From Rhodospirillales bacterium (lineage in GTDB: Bacteria > Pseudomonadota > Alphaproteobacteria > Rhodospirillales > JASLLZ01): a DNA stretch of 64,000 nt. Below the pieces are notes generated by a model. That model saw nothing but the letters and a program-made list of their open reading frames with translations. It did no database searches and was not told the origin of the DNA. The DNA is taken from assembly GCA_030746775.1 (NCBI GenBank), contig JASLLZ010000004.1, forward strand, positions 1 through 64,000, in the 5' to 3' direction. This document shows, piece by piece, positions 45,806-56,606 of this stretch (position 1 is the first letter of the stretch; the number at the start of each line of letters is the position of its first letter). Position numbers and translations under genes: made by a program.

Positions 45806-45838
45806 TTTGACAGGCGCGTCGCCCGGCACCTATGGTTT
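45806..45838 (+). repeat. Direct repeat (promoter), copy 1
   Basis: A 33-bp sequence beginning TTTGACAGGCGCG, 32 of 33 bases identical to 47025-47057. It contains TTGACA (45807-45812), an 18-bp spacer and TATGGT (45831-45836), a strong sigma-70-type promoter for the acyltransferase gene 44 bp downstream. The following bases CGGGCCGGCTCTG resemble the first codons of the selenoprotein gene after copy 2 (ATGGTCCGGCTCAG), so the duplicated stretch appears to include an eroded gene start. Confidence 0.8.
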
Positions 45839-45879
45839 TTTTTCGGGCCGGCTCTGCGAAGTAAAAGGTGTCGTAGACG

Positions 45880-47286
45880 ATGTCGGTGTCACACTCGACC
45901 GAGCCACGCCATCGAAACCTCCACTATATCGAGTGGCTGCGCGTGGCGATCATCGCGTTGGTGGTCGCCCATCACGCGGGCCAAGCCTACGGACCCACCG
46001 GCGGCGAATGGCCGGTTACGGAAACGGTCAGCAGCCCGTTCCTCGGTCCCTTCTTTGCCGTAAACGCCGGGTTTTTCATGGGGCTCTTTTTCCTCGTCTC
46101 GGGCTATTTCACCGGCGGGTCCCATGATCGCAGAGGCAGCGCCAGGTTCGCCAAGGACCGCTTAATCCGCTTAGGCGTTCCTGTGGCCTTCGTTTCGTTG
46201 TTCGTTTTTGGACCCGCATTCTATTTTTCCGCGCCCAGCGAAACGTCCTTTTGGCATTACTGGCTGTGGGATTATGTCGGCGAATGGAATGTGGAAATGG
46301 GCCATCTTTGGTTCGTCGCACATTTGCTGGTTTATTCCCTTCTCTACGCGCTGTGGCGGCGATTGCCGTTCGCGGGCGACTCTTCCGATCGGGCCAAGAC
46401 CCGGGTCCCGGGCCACCTGACATTTCTGGGTTTCGCCGTTTTCCTGGGGCTAGTCGGCGCCGCCGTCCGGGCCCGTTTTCAACAAGATTATTGGGTCGAT
46501 ATCTTTTGGCTTGTGCCGGCGGAACTTGTCCACCTGCCGCAATATCTGAGCCTCTTTTTCATCGGTGTCCTCGCCGGTCGGGGCGAGTGGTTCCAACGCG
46601 TGGCAACGCCGGTGGGTTATGTCTGGCTGGGGATTGGCCTGTCCTGCGCGATCTTTGCCTACGCGGTCATGCTTGGCCTTTTTCCCAATTTAATGGCGTC
46701 CGACCATGCATTTATTTATTTCGCGGTCTGGGAGGCCTTCTTGTGTACGGGGCTGTCGGTTGGGCTGATCGTGGTGTTCCGCGAGCACGCGAACGCACCC
46801 GGGCGCTTGCTGCGATTCCTGGCCCCCAGTGTCTATAGCGTTTATATCATTCACGTTTTCGTCGTCATCGGACTCCAGATGCTGATGTTTCCGCTACATC
46901 TTGGCGCCCTGGCAAAATTTATCATTGTCACCGGGCTGGGGATCGGCCTTAGCTTTCTGATCGCCTACCCTTTGCGCCGGCTGCCCGGCTTGAGGCAAAT
47001 CCTTCAGGACCGGCGCGGCGGGCGTTTGACAGGCGCGGCGCCCGGCACCTATGGTTTCGCATGGTCCGGCTCAGTCAGTTATCGGAAGCCTTCCGCACTC
47101 ACCTTCTCGACCTGCCTTGCCCGTCTTTCGCTACCCAGCCCTGGGTCACCGGCCCGTCGGTTGAGAAGTCCCGGGTGGCGATCATTTCCACCGCCGGGCT
47201 GCATCGCCGCGACGACCGCCCCTATTCGGTCGGCGCCACCGATTATCGCATCGTTCCGGGTGAGACCGCCGCCGCCGATGTGGTGA
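45880..47286 (+). CDS. Acyltransferase-3-like membrane protein, 3' end run-on
   Basis: An integral membrane protein of the acyltransferase 3 (OafA/NodX-type) family, with about ten helices. The N-terminal HYIEWLRVAIIALVVAHHAG carries the conserved Arg and His of the family; it would O-acylate a surface sugar or lipid. The family-like part ends near LRRLPGLRQILQD (about 47010). The frame then reads through the second promoter copy and 226 bp into the selenoprotein gene in another frame, giving a Ser/Pro/Arg-rich tail unlike any acyltransferase. The native stop was probably lost when the gene was placed here. Functional status uncertain. Confidence 0.75.
   Translation: MSVSHSTEPRHRNLHYIEWLRVAIIALVVAHHAGQAYGPTGGEWPVTETVSSPFLGPFFAVNAGFFMGLFFLVSGYFTGGSHDRRGSARFAKDRLIRLGVPVAFVSLFVFGPAFYFSAPSETSFWHYWLWDYVGEWNVEMGHLWFVAHLLVYSLLYALWRRLPFAGDSSDRAKTRVPGHLTFLGFAVFLGLVGAAVRARFQQDYWVDIFWLVPAELVHLPQYLSLFFIGVLAGRGEWFQRVATPVGYVWLGIGLSCAIFAYAVMLGLFPNLMASDHAFIYFAVWEAFLCTGLSVGLIVVFREHANAPGRLLRFLAPSVYSVYIIHVFVVIGLQMLMFPLHLGALAKFIIVTGLGIGLSFLIAYPLRRLPGLRQILQDRRGGRLTGAAPGTYGFAWSGSVSYRKPSALTFSTCLARLSLPSPGSPARRLRSPGWRSFPPPGCIAATTAPIRSAPPIIASFRVRPPPPMW
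47025..47057 (+). repeat. Direct repeat (promoter), copy 2
   Basis: The second copy of the 33-bp repeat, differing at one spacer base. TTGACA is at 47026-47031 and TATGGT at 47050-47055. Transcription would begin near 47061-47062, which is the ATG of the selenoprotein gene, so its mRNA may be leaderless. The copy lies inside the run-on 3' end of the acyltransferase frame. Confidence 0.8.
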
Positions 47287-48278
47287 TGAGCCATGTGTCC
47301 TCCAACTTCGACCGCTCGGGATTTCAACAAGACATCAACGTCGTCTTTCCCATCGACCGCCTGCGCGAACTGGCCGGGGCGGGCCGCATCGGCTCGGTCG
47401 CCGATTATCACTATTCGGTCATGGGCGCGACGACGCCCGAGGACCTGGAGACGGCAACCCACGAGATGGCGGGCCATCTTAAGGCCGACGGTGTCGATGC
47501 CGTGCTTTTGGTCCCCATATGACCGAACTGCACGCGCGCCGTGGGCGGGCTGGCACACTATCTGGAAGGCGGCGGTCTGGCGACGACCCAGATCAGCCTT
47601 ATTCGTGAACACTCCGAACGCATGCGCCCGCCGCGCGCGCTGTGGGTTCCGTTCGAGTTGGGCCGCCCCCTCGGCGCGCCCGACGACGCGGCCTTCCAAT
47701 CACGGGTCGTGATGGCGGCGCTCGACTTGCTGGGCGCCGAGGAAGGCCCCGTATTGGCCGATTTTCCCGAAGAGGCGCCCGAGGCCGACGCCATCACCGG
47801 CTGGGCCTGCCCGATCAACCTGGCGCCGCCAAGGGACGAGGCGGAAACCGCGGCACAACGCCTGGACGCCGCCTTCGCCGATGAGATCGAACGGCTTCGC
47901 CCCTGGCACGACCTGGCGGTCGAGGCGCTGGGCCGGACCATGGTCGGGGCCAGCGGTTTGGATATCATCGAGGCGGGGCGTTTCATCGCCGCCTGCCTGG
48001 AACCCGAGCTTCCCGCCAGTCCACTGCCCGAGTTGTCGCCCACCGAGGTCTTGCGCTTGGCCTGCGACGACGTCAAAGCCTTCTATCTGGAAGCGGCGGC
48101 GGCCCAGCCCGGCCAGGCCACCAGCCGCGATCTGGCCGAATGGTTCTGGGGCGAGACGGCGGCGGCCAAGGTTATCATCGCGCTCAGGGCGCTGTGCGTG
48201 GAAAGCGAGGACAAAGGGCTGCGCGCCTTGATCGGCATCCTGGTGCCGAGGGCGCAACTCCACCGCATGGACGGCTAG
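47061..48278 (+). CDS. GrdB-like selenoprotein (glycine/sarcosine/betaine reductase B family), in-frame UGA = selenocysteine
   Basis: A 405-residue protein read through TGA 47520-47522 as selenocysteine (residue 154). The part before it has VAIISTAGLHRRDDRP, MSHVSSNFDRSGFQQDINV and ADYHYSVMGATTPEDL and ends DAVLLVPI. The same frame continues after the TGA as PNCTRAVGGLAHYLEGGG and runs 251 more codons (PPRALWVPFELGRPLG). The resulting U-P-N-C-T-R matches the redox motif UxxCxxR of the GrdB family. There is no ribosome site or start codon near the TGA that would make the second half a separate gene. A short stem CGCC-GUG-GGCG follows the UGA and could be part of a SECIS. Reductase partners GrdA/C/D are absent, so the reaction is unknown. 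Confidence 0.85.
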
Positions 48279-48330
48279 GGTCGATCTCATTTTTCCGATA
48301 GCGTAATGTCGCCCGTGGGAGGACTATTCG

Positions 48331-49326
48331 ATGAATGAACCGATGACCCATTGGCAGCGCATAGAGGCGGCAATCGAGGGCGGAGCGGTCGATCGGCCCC
48401 CCATTGCCCTGTGGCGCCACTGGCCGGGCGAGGACGACACGGCCGAGGGTCTGGCCGCCGCCACCGTCGCCTGGCAAAAGGCGCATGACTTCGATCTCGT
48501 CAAGTTCATGCCGACCGGCACCTATGGCGTCGAGGACTGGGGGGCGCAAACCACCTATGCCCACAATCCAAGCGGCACACGGACCGTCACCGCGCCCGGC
48601 TTGACCGCGGCCGACGAATGGCCGCGCCTGAAACCGCTCGACGTTTCCAAGGGGTCCCTGGGACGGCAGAACGAAGCGCTCGGCCTGGCGGCGGAGGCGC
48701 TGGCCGACAGCGTCCCCATCCTGCAAACCGTCTTCAGCCCCCTGACGACGGCGCGCAAGCTGGCCGGCGACCGGGTCTTTACCCACCTGCGGCGCCATCC
48801 CGGCGCCCTCAAGGAAGGGCTTGAAATCATCGCCGAGACGACGGCCCGTTTTTCCGCCGCGGCGCTCGATGCCGGCGCCCACGGCGTCTTTTTCGCCAGC
48901 CAGTGCAGTTCCTACCAACTGCTCAGCGAGGCCGAGTACCGCGAATTCGGGGAACCTTTCGACCGCATCGTTCTCGACGCCGTCCAATCGGTTTCGCGCC
49001 TCAACATGGCCCATGCCCACGGCGAGGACGTCATGTTCGATATCCTGGCCGCCTATCCGGTGCAGATGATGAACTGGCACGACCGCCTGACCTGGCCCAG
49101 CCTGGCCGAGGCGCGGGAGCGATTTGCCGGGCTTCTGGTCGGCGGCATCGATGATCGCCGGACCTTGTTGCACGGATCGGGGGACGCCATTCGTGCCGAG
49201 ATCGAAGACGCCATAAGCCAAGGCGCGGGCCGCCTGATGGTGGGGCCGCAATGCGTCATGTCGATCGAGACGCCCGACGACAAGGTACGCATCGCCGTCG
49301 ATGCCGTCACCGGCGGCGCCGACTGA
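48331..49326 (+). CDS. URO-D-like protein, second copy
   Basis: A 331-aa URO-D-superfamily protein, distantly related to 33131-34120. It shares the opening ...RIEAAIEGGAVDRPPIALWRHW (compare RLKAAVNGATVDRVPVSAWGHW), the central QTVFSPLTTARKL and the C-terminal RLMVGPQCVMSIETPDDKV with its Cys. It lacks the HemE N-terminal motif, so haem synthesis is unlikely. It lies 52 bp after the selenoprotein on the same strand and is probably co-transcribed, hinting at shared chemistry such as methyl or C-N bond transfer (inference). Confidence 0.8.
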   Translation: MNEPMTHWQRIEAAIEGGAVDRPPIALWRHWPGEDDTAEGLAAATVAWQKAHDFDLVKFMPTGTYGVEDWGAQTTYAHNPSGTRTVTAPGLTAADEWPRLKPLDVSKGSLGRQNEALGLAAEALADSVPILQTVFSPLTTARKLAGDRVFTHLRRHPGALKEGLEIIAETTARFSAAALDAGAHGVFFASQCSSYQLLSEAEYREFGEPFDRIVLDAVQSVSRLNMAHAHGEDVMFDILAAYPVQMMNWHDRLTWPSLAEARERFAGLLVGGIDDRRTLLHGSGDAIRAEIEDAISQGAGRLMVGPQCVMSIETPDDKVRIAVDAVTGGAD

Positions 49327-49379
49327 CACCAAGGTTGAAGGGCCGGATCGCGGCTGCTTTCTTGACGGAGGAAAAACCC

Positions 49380-49681
49380 ATGGGCGAGATCGCCAACGTC
49401 ACCGAATACGACGTCAAGCCCGAGCACCGCGAAGCCTTCGAGGCGCTTCTCGGCGACCACGCCCGGCGCACCCTGCGCGTCGAGCCCGGGTGTCTACGCT
49501 TCGACATTCTTGTTCCGCGCGGCGCCAGCGCCACCGAAAACCCGACCCGCATCCTCCTCTTCGAGCTCTACCGCGACGAGGCGGCATACCGGGAACACAC
49601 GGATTCCGACCGCCTGGCCAGTTTCCGCGCCGCCTATTCCGACATGCTGGCCGACCGCCGCATCGTACTGGTGGACGTGAC

Positions 49682-49685
<4 letters not shown>
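49380..49685 (+). CDS. Antibiotic biosynthesis monooxygenase (ABM)-domain protein
   Basis: A 101-aa dimeric ferredoxin-like fold protein of the ABM/YgiN type. Pattern: [21 protein letters not shown], then [31 protein letters not shown] and a C-terminal helix ([15 protein letters not shown]). Relatives are cofactor-free quinol monooxygenases or LsrG-like isomerases. It follows the second URO-D-like gene by 53 bp and probably ends that transcript; its stop overlaps the convergent copA stop by 4 bp. Confidence 0.82.
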
Positions 49686-52198
<2,513 letters not shown>

Positions 52199-52236
52199 GG
52201 TCCCTCGACGAAGACGATTGGCCTTCAGGAACCCCT

Positions 52237-52267
52237 AATATGGCCCTTCCAGCGACTGGAAGGTCAA
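52237..52267 (-). promoter_or_regulatory. CueR-type copper-responsive promoter of copA
   Basis: On the minus strand TTGACC (52267-52262) and CATATT (52242-52237) are separated by 19 bp, the long spacer of MerR-family promoters. Between them is the near-perfect dyad CCTTCCAGTCGCTGGAAGG (52263-52245). This matches the CueR operator pattern ACCTTCC-N7-GGAAGG. A cueR gene is not in the window. Confidence 0.8.
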
Positions 52268-52287
52268 GCCCCCGCGCCGCCCTATTC

Positions 52288-53643
52288 CTATCGGATCACC
52301 TCGGGACCCATGAGCAGCGTCGGCAGCCAGAGGGAGATAATGGGGACGTAGGTCACGATGACCAGGAACACCAACAGGATCATCATCCACGGCAACGCCG
52401 CCTTCAACACCTGAAGCACCGACATACCGGTGATGCCCGAGGTGACGAACAGGTTGAGCCCGACCGGCGGCGTGACCATGCCGATCTCCATGTTCACCAC
52501 CATGACGATGCCAAGATGAATGGGGTCGATGCCCAGCTCCAAGGCGATGGGGAACAAGATCGGCGCCATGATCAGGAGGATCGCCGAGGGTTCCATGAAG
52601 TCCCCGGCGGCAAGCAACAGCAGGTTGACGATGATCAGGAACGACCAGTCCTGGAGGCCCGCCGCGACAATCATCTGGGTAATCGCATGGGGGATGCGCT
52701 CGGTCGTCAGCACATGGGCGAACAGCATCGCGTTGGCGATGATGAACAGCAGCATGATGGTCACCCGCGCCGCATCGAGAATGGTGCGGAAGACATCCTT
52801 GTGGAGGAAGATGCCGAGCACCACCTTGTTCAAAGACGGCCGCGCCTCGCCGCGCTTCAGCGGGCCGATGTCGCGATAGACGAAAATGGAGATGATGTAA
52901 GCGTAAATCGCCGCCACGGCGGCCGCCTCGGTGGGGGTGAAGATGCCGCCGTAAATGCCGCCCAGGATGATGACGATGAGCAGCAAGCCCCAGATGGCGT
53001 CGGCGAAGGACTCCCACAATTCCCTGGCGCTGGGCAGGGGCTGGCGCGGCAGTTTCTTGATGCGGGCCGCGACGTAGATTCCGACCATCATCATGAAGCC
53101 GGCGAGAATGCCGGGCAGCACGCCGGCCAGGAACATGCGCCCGACTGAAACCTCGGTGGCGGCGGCATAGACGACCATGACGATGGACGGCGGAATCAGG
53201 ATGCCCAGGGTGCCGGCGTTGGAGATGACGCCGGCGGCGAAGTCCTGGGTATACCCGGCCTTGACCATGCCGACGATGACGATCGAGCCGATGGCAACGA
53301 CGGTCGCCGGCGACGATCCGGAAACGGCGGCGAAGAGCATGCAGGCGAGCACGCTGGCCATCGCCAGGCCGCCGGGAAAATGCCCCACCAGGTTGATGGC
53401 GAATCGGATCAGGCGCCGCGCCACGCCGCCGGTGGAGAGAAACGCCGATGACAGGATAAAGAACGGGATCGCCATCAGCGTATAATGGTGCATGGTGTCG
53501 AACAGCTTGCCGGCTAGCGACGCCAGGTCGTCGTTGGAGAAGAAAAGGATGGTCGCGACGCTGGACAGACCGAGCGCGATGGCAATCGGCGCGCCGATGA
53601 TCAGGAGCACCCCAAGTGCGGTAAAGAGGAAGGCGATGGTCAT
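52288..53643 (-). CDS. dctM: TRAP transporter large permease (DctM)
   Basis: A 451-aa membrane protein with about 12 helices, the ion-coupled transport subunit of a TRAP system for an organic acid. Family signatures are GAPIAIALGLSSVATILFF at the N-terminus, ILIPPSIVMVVYAAATEVSV, ITPTEAAAVAAIYA-like FTPTEAAAVAAIYAY and MVTPPVGLNLFVTSGI. Its start overlaps the dctQ stop (ATGA). The ligand is set by the DctP protein and is unknown. Confidence 0.93.
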   Translation of the reverse strand: MTIAFLFTALGVLLIIGAPIAIALGLSSVATILFFSNDDLASLAGKLFDTMHHYTLMAIPFFILSSAFLSTGGVARRLIRFAINLVGHFPGGLAMASVLACMLFAAVSGSSPATVVAIGSIVIVGMVKAGYTQDFAAGVISNAGTLGILIPPSIVMVVYAAATEVSVGRMFLAGVLPGILAGFMMMVGIYVAARIKKLPRQPLPSARELWESFADAIWGLLLIVIILGGIYGGIFTPTEAAAVAAIYAYIISIFVYRDIGPLKRGEARPSLNKVVLGIFLHKDVFRTILDAARVTIMLLFIIANAMLFAHVLTTERIPHAITQMIVAAGLQDWSFLIIVNLLLLAAGDFMEPSAILLIMAPILFPIALELGIDPIHLGIVMVVNMEIGMVTPPVGLNLFVTSGITGMSVLQVLKAALPWMMILLVFLVIVTYVPIISLWLPTLLMGPEVIR

Positions 53644-54212
53644 TGTCCGGGCTTCTCCGGCGCGTCGTCCCCGGGAGCGGTGTCGAGGTAGTGTTCCACG
53701 GCCTCGCGCGCCTCGTCACCGATCAGGAGGCCCGATTCCTTGTAGACGACGATCCGCCAAGCGGCGATGAGCAGCCTCACGATCATCGTGGTAAAACCGA
53801 TGACCAGCACGCTGAGCGGGATCCACAGGGGGACCTTCAGGTCCTCGGATTCAAACTCGAACTCGAAGACGATGCCGAAGGTCTGCTCCCACGAGCCGTA
53901 AAGCAGCAAACCGGCGTACAACAGGCCGGCGCCAATGACCGCCAGTCCAAACCGACGTTGAATCGGTTCACGAAAGAGCTTGACGAAGGCATCGACACCG
54001 ATATGGGCGTGCACGCGGATGCCGTAGGACATGCCGAGGATGACCAGCCAGGCAAAGAGAAAGGAGGTCAACTCCAACGCCCAGATGGCGCCCGTGTTGA
54101 AAACGTACCGGGCCACCACCTGAGTGAAGGTAACTATCGTCATCGCCGCGAGGAGGAAGGCGAGAATGCCTTCCTCCAAGCGGTGAAGACGATCAACGAG
54201 CCTTTGCACCAT
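53640..54212 (-). CDS. dctQ: TRAP transporter small permease (DctQ)
   Basis: A 190-aa four-helix membrane subunit: LAFLLAAMTIVTFTQVVARYVF, then WALELTSFLFAWLVILGMSYGI with the conserved Trp-Ala-x-Glu, and two more helices. DctQ binds the DctP-DctM complex. A hydrophilic tail after residue 165 is longer than usual. It overlaps dctM by four bases and follows dctP by 42 bp. Confidence 0.9.
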   Translation of the reverse strand: MVQRLVDRLHRLEEGILAFLLAAMTIVTFTQVVARYVFNTGAIWALELTSFLFAWLVILGMSYGIRVHAHIGVDAFVKLFREPIQRRFGLAVIGAGLLYAGLLLYGSWEQTFGIVFEFEFESEDLKVPLWIPLSVLVIGFTTMIVRLLIAAWRIVVYKESGLLIGDEAREAVEHYLDTAPGDDAPEKPGQ

Positions 54213-54254
54213 GTCGTCCGATTCGGACGGGTCGATCGCGAAGGTACGTCTTGT

Positions 54255-55247
54255 CTACATGTTGTACCCACGCGCCGCCTTGATCAGGTCGTGCCCGATC
54301 TCGTCGGCGAATTGGTCCCACACCGGCTGCATGGCCTTGCTCCATGCCTGACGCTGTTCCCCGGAGAGCGTCCGAATGGTCCCGCCGGCATCGAGGACTT
54401 TCTGGCGATTGTCCAGGTTCAGCTTGCGCGACAGGCCGTTGCGGTCATTCGTGACCTCCGCCATGATGGTTTCCAGTTCGCCTCGGATGTCGGCCGGCAG
54501 GCCTTCCCAGAACCGCTTGGAGACGATCACGGCATAGTCGATGATGCCGTGGTCGGTCTCGGTGACGCCGTCCTGAACCTCGAAGAACTTCTTCGAATAG
54601 ATGTTCGACCAAGTGTTCTCCTGGCCATCGACAACGCCAGTCTGCAACGCGCCATAGACCTCCTTGAAGGCCATTTTTTGCGGCGTCGCGCCAAGTTGCT
54701 TGAACTGGGCCACCAGCACGTCGGACTGTTGGACGCGGAACTTCAGGCCCTTGGCGTCAGCAGGCTTGAGGAGCGCATTTTTCGCCGACATCTGTTTCAA
54801 GCCGTTGTGCCAGTAGGCCAGACCCAGGATGCCCTTCTTACTAAGCGAATTGAGGATCGCCTTGCCGTGCTTCGACGCCTGGAACTGGTTCACCGCATCG
54901 ATGTTGTCGAACAGGAACGGCAGGTCGAAGATACGGAACTTCTTGGTGATGGCCTCGAACTTGGAGAGCGAGGGCGCCGCCATCTGCACCGCCTTTCCCT
55001 TGATCAGTTCGATCAGGACTTGTTTGTCGTCGAAGAGCTGGCCGCCCGGATAGACCTCGACCCGGACCTTGCCCTTCATGCGCTCGTTCACCCGCTTGGC
55101 GAACTCATCGGCGGCAAGATACTTGGGATGCGCCTGACCGCTGGTGACATGGCTGAACTTGATGACGATCTCGGCGGCCTTGACCGCCGGCGCGGCAACC
55201 AACATGGCGATGGCCGCGATAGCGAAACAAACCTTGAAAAAACGCAT
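54255..55247 (-). CDS. dctP: TRAP transporter substrate-binding protein (DctP)
   Basis: A 330-aa periplasmic binding protein. Signal peptide VCFAIAAIAMLVAAPAVKA ends near residue 23; the mature protein starts AEIVIKFSHVTS, the DctP pattern. GLKFRVQQSDVLV contains the conserved carboxylate-binding Arg, and GVVDGQENTWSNIYSKKFFEV is the other family signature. It heads a dctP-Q-M operon. A TTGA-N6-TCAA motif 60 bp upstream suggests FNR/FixK control. Confidence 0.93.
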   Translation of the reverse strand: MRFFKVCFAIAAIAMLVAAPAVKAAEIVIKFSHVTSGQAHPKYLAADEFAKRVNERMKGKVRVEVYPGGQLFDDKQVLIELIKGKAVQMAAPSLSKFEAITKKFRIFDLPFLFDNIDAVNQFQASKHGKAILNSLSKKGILGLAYWHNGLKQMSAKNALLKPADAKGLKFRVQQSDVLVAQFKQLGATPQKMAFKEVYGALQTGVVDGQENTWSNIYSKKFFEVQDGVTETDHGIIDYAVIVSKRFWEGLPADIRGELETIMAEVTNDRNGLSRKLNLDNRQKVLDAGGTIRTLSGEQRQAWSKAMQPVWDQFADEIGHDLIKAARGYNM

Positions 55248-55306
55248 CTACTTTCTCCCTGATTGAAGTGTAGCGTTGAACGTCAACGACTTTTCCTCGC
55301 CTGACA

Positions 55307-55320
55307 TTGAGCCAGATCAA
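55307..55320. promoter_or_regulatory. FNR/FixK-like box upstream of dctP
   Basis: TTGAGCCAGATCAA has the TTGA-N6-TCAA core and differs from the FNR consensus TTGAT-N4-ATCAA at one base. It lies 60 bp before the dctP ATG in an AT-rich 197-bp gap (55248-55444). The gap also contains a perfect CGTTGA-ACG-TCAACG dyad (55275-55289). Activation or repression by an anaerobic regulator is inferred from the motif only. Confidence 0.45.
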
Positions 55321-55444
55321 TCTGTTAGCTTTCCTCTTTTTATCCTAATTTTAGACAGAATCGTAACAAAATCTGTTCGCGGACGAACGATGCGGGCCAA
55401 CCGGCGGGGAAAACCGCCTCATAATGGCGCGGTGGACATGGCCC

Positions 55445-56491
55445 TCAATACCCCCGTTCAATATTGGCCAGGGTCGGCAGGGGTTTTCCGGCCAGATCGG
55501 CGCGCAGGTTCTCGAACAAAAGGTCGAGGGTCCGGGGCGTGTAGTCCTCGGCGTCGATACACGACGTATGGGGCGTCATGATCAGGTTCGGCGTCGTCCA
55601 CAAAAGCGACTCCGGCGGCACCGGCTCGGGGTCGAACCCGTCGAGCACGGCGCCCGACAGACGGCCGCTCCCCAGACCCTCGGCCAAGGCTTCGTAATCG
55701 AAGACCCGGGTCGGGGCGGTGGTGATGAAACCGGCTCCGTCTTTCATCATGGCGAAGGCGCGGCGGTCGAAATAGCCATCCAGTTCGGGGGTGTAGGGAA
55801 GCGTAACGAGAACGAAATCGGCGTCGGGCAGCACCTTATCAAGCCCGTCCGGCCCGTAAACCTCGTCGCACAGGGGATGGGCCTCGCCGCCGCGCCGGAT
55901 ACCGACGACGCCGAGTCCCAGGTCGCGGGCGCGCCCGGCGCCGGCGCCGCCCAGCTTGCCGACCCCGATAACGGCCAGCGTCTTGCCTTCGATGCCCGTG
56001 GTGACCAGGGGCGCCCAGCGCTTCTCTTCCTTGGCGGTGACGAAATACGGAATGCGGCAGTTGAGCATCAAGAGCGAGGTCGCGATGAACTCTCCCGCCT
56101 TCTTGGCATGGGGGCCGAGGTTGTGGACCAGGGGCACCCCATCGGGCAGCCAGTCGGTGGGCAGTATCTTGTGATAAGACGCCGACGTCACCATAACCCA
56201 ACGCAGACGGGGCGCCGGCGCCGACAACGGAAACCGTTCCTTCAGCACCTGGGTCGTGGCGATCACCACCTCGGCGTCCGCCATGGCGGCGTCGAATTCC
56301 TCGGCGGTCTCGCCAAAGGTGGGCACGAGCCTTTGAGCAACATCGGGATGGCGTGCCAAGGCCTCGTCGAACCAGCGCCTGGAGATGACGAAGGCGGGAT
56401 TCATCTTGCGCACCGGATAGCCCGGCGGCGCGGTCTCCGGCGTCGGCGGGTTCTGGATGTGCAAACGGATGGGATTAGCATGCTCGGTCAT
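55445..56491 (-). CDS. D-2-hydroxyacid dehydrogenase family protein, divergent
   Basis: A 348-aa member of the D-isomer 2-hydroxyacid dehydrogenase family. The Rossmann region reads AVIGVGKLGGAGAGRARDLG, followed by ALVTLPYTPE-like VLVTLPYTPELDGYFD. The catalytic Arg lies in TTAPTRVFDYEAL, Glu in FDPEPVPP and His in MTPHTSC. The canonical NxxRG is altered to APTRV. It is transcribed away from the Nfn-like gene and converges on the dctP control region. A role on the 2-hydroxyacid imported by the TRAP system is plausible but unproven. Confidence 0.83.
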   Translation of the reverse strand: MTEHANPIRLHIQNPPTPETAPPGYPVRKMNPAFVISRRWFDEALARHPDVAQRLVPTFGETAEEFDAAMADAEVVIATTQVLKERFPLSAPAPRLRWVMVTSASYHKILPTDWLPDGVPLVHNLGPHAKKAGEFIATSLLMLNCRIPYFVTAKEEKRWAPLVTTGIEGKTLAVIGVGKLGGAGAGRARDLGLGVVGIRRGGEAHPLCDEVYGPDGLDKVLPDADFVLVTLPYTPELDGYFDRRAFAMMKDGAGFITTAPTRVFDYEALAEGLGSGRLSGAVLDGFDPEPVPPESLLWTTPNLIMTPHTSCIDAEDYTPRTLDLLFENLRADLAGKPLPTLANIERGY

Positions 56492-56592
56492 CGGATCGTT
56501 CTCCCTGGCGCGGCGCGGATGTGTCCGGCCGGCACCCTATCGACGCCCCGGGGGCGACGCAAGCGGCGGCCCCGGCGCAATCGCCGACACCA

Positions 56593-56606
56593 TTGATCCA
56601 CATCAA
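56593..56606 (+). promoter_or_regulatory. Perfect FNR-type box upstream of the Nfn-like gene
   Basis: TTGATCCACATCAA matches TTGAT-N4-ATCAA at all ten fixed positions. It is centred 110 bp before ATG 56710. With class II spacing, transcription would start near 56641, where GATACA/TACACC (56627-56634) could serve as -10. The 218-bp gap 56492-56709 is shared with the divergent dehydrogenase, so the site could serve both genes. Confidence 0.7.

Noticed and set aside
44463-46127. Long plus-strand frame opposite hydantoinase B copy 2
   Set aside because: It is antisense to an obviously conserved protein and then runs into the acyltransferase N-terminus in another frame.
47541-48278. Separate gene starting after the TGA of the GrdB-like frame
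   Set aside because: The conserved PNCTRAVGG motif precedes this start, in frame and directly after the TGA, and there is no ribosome site; read-through is a better explanation.
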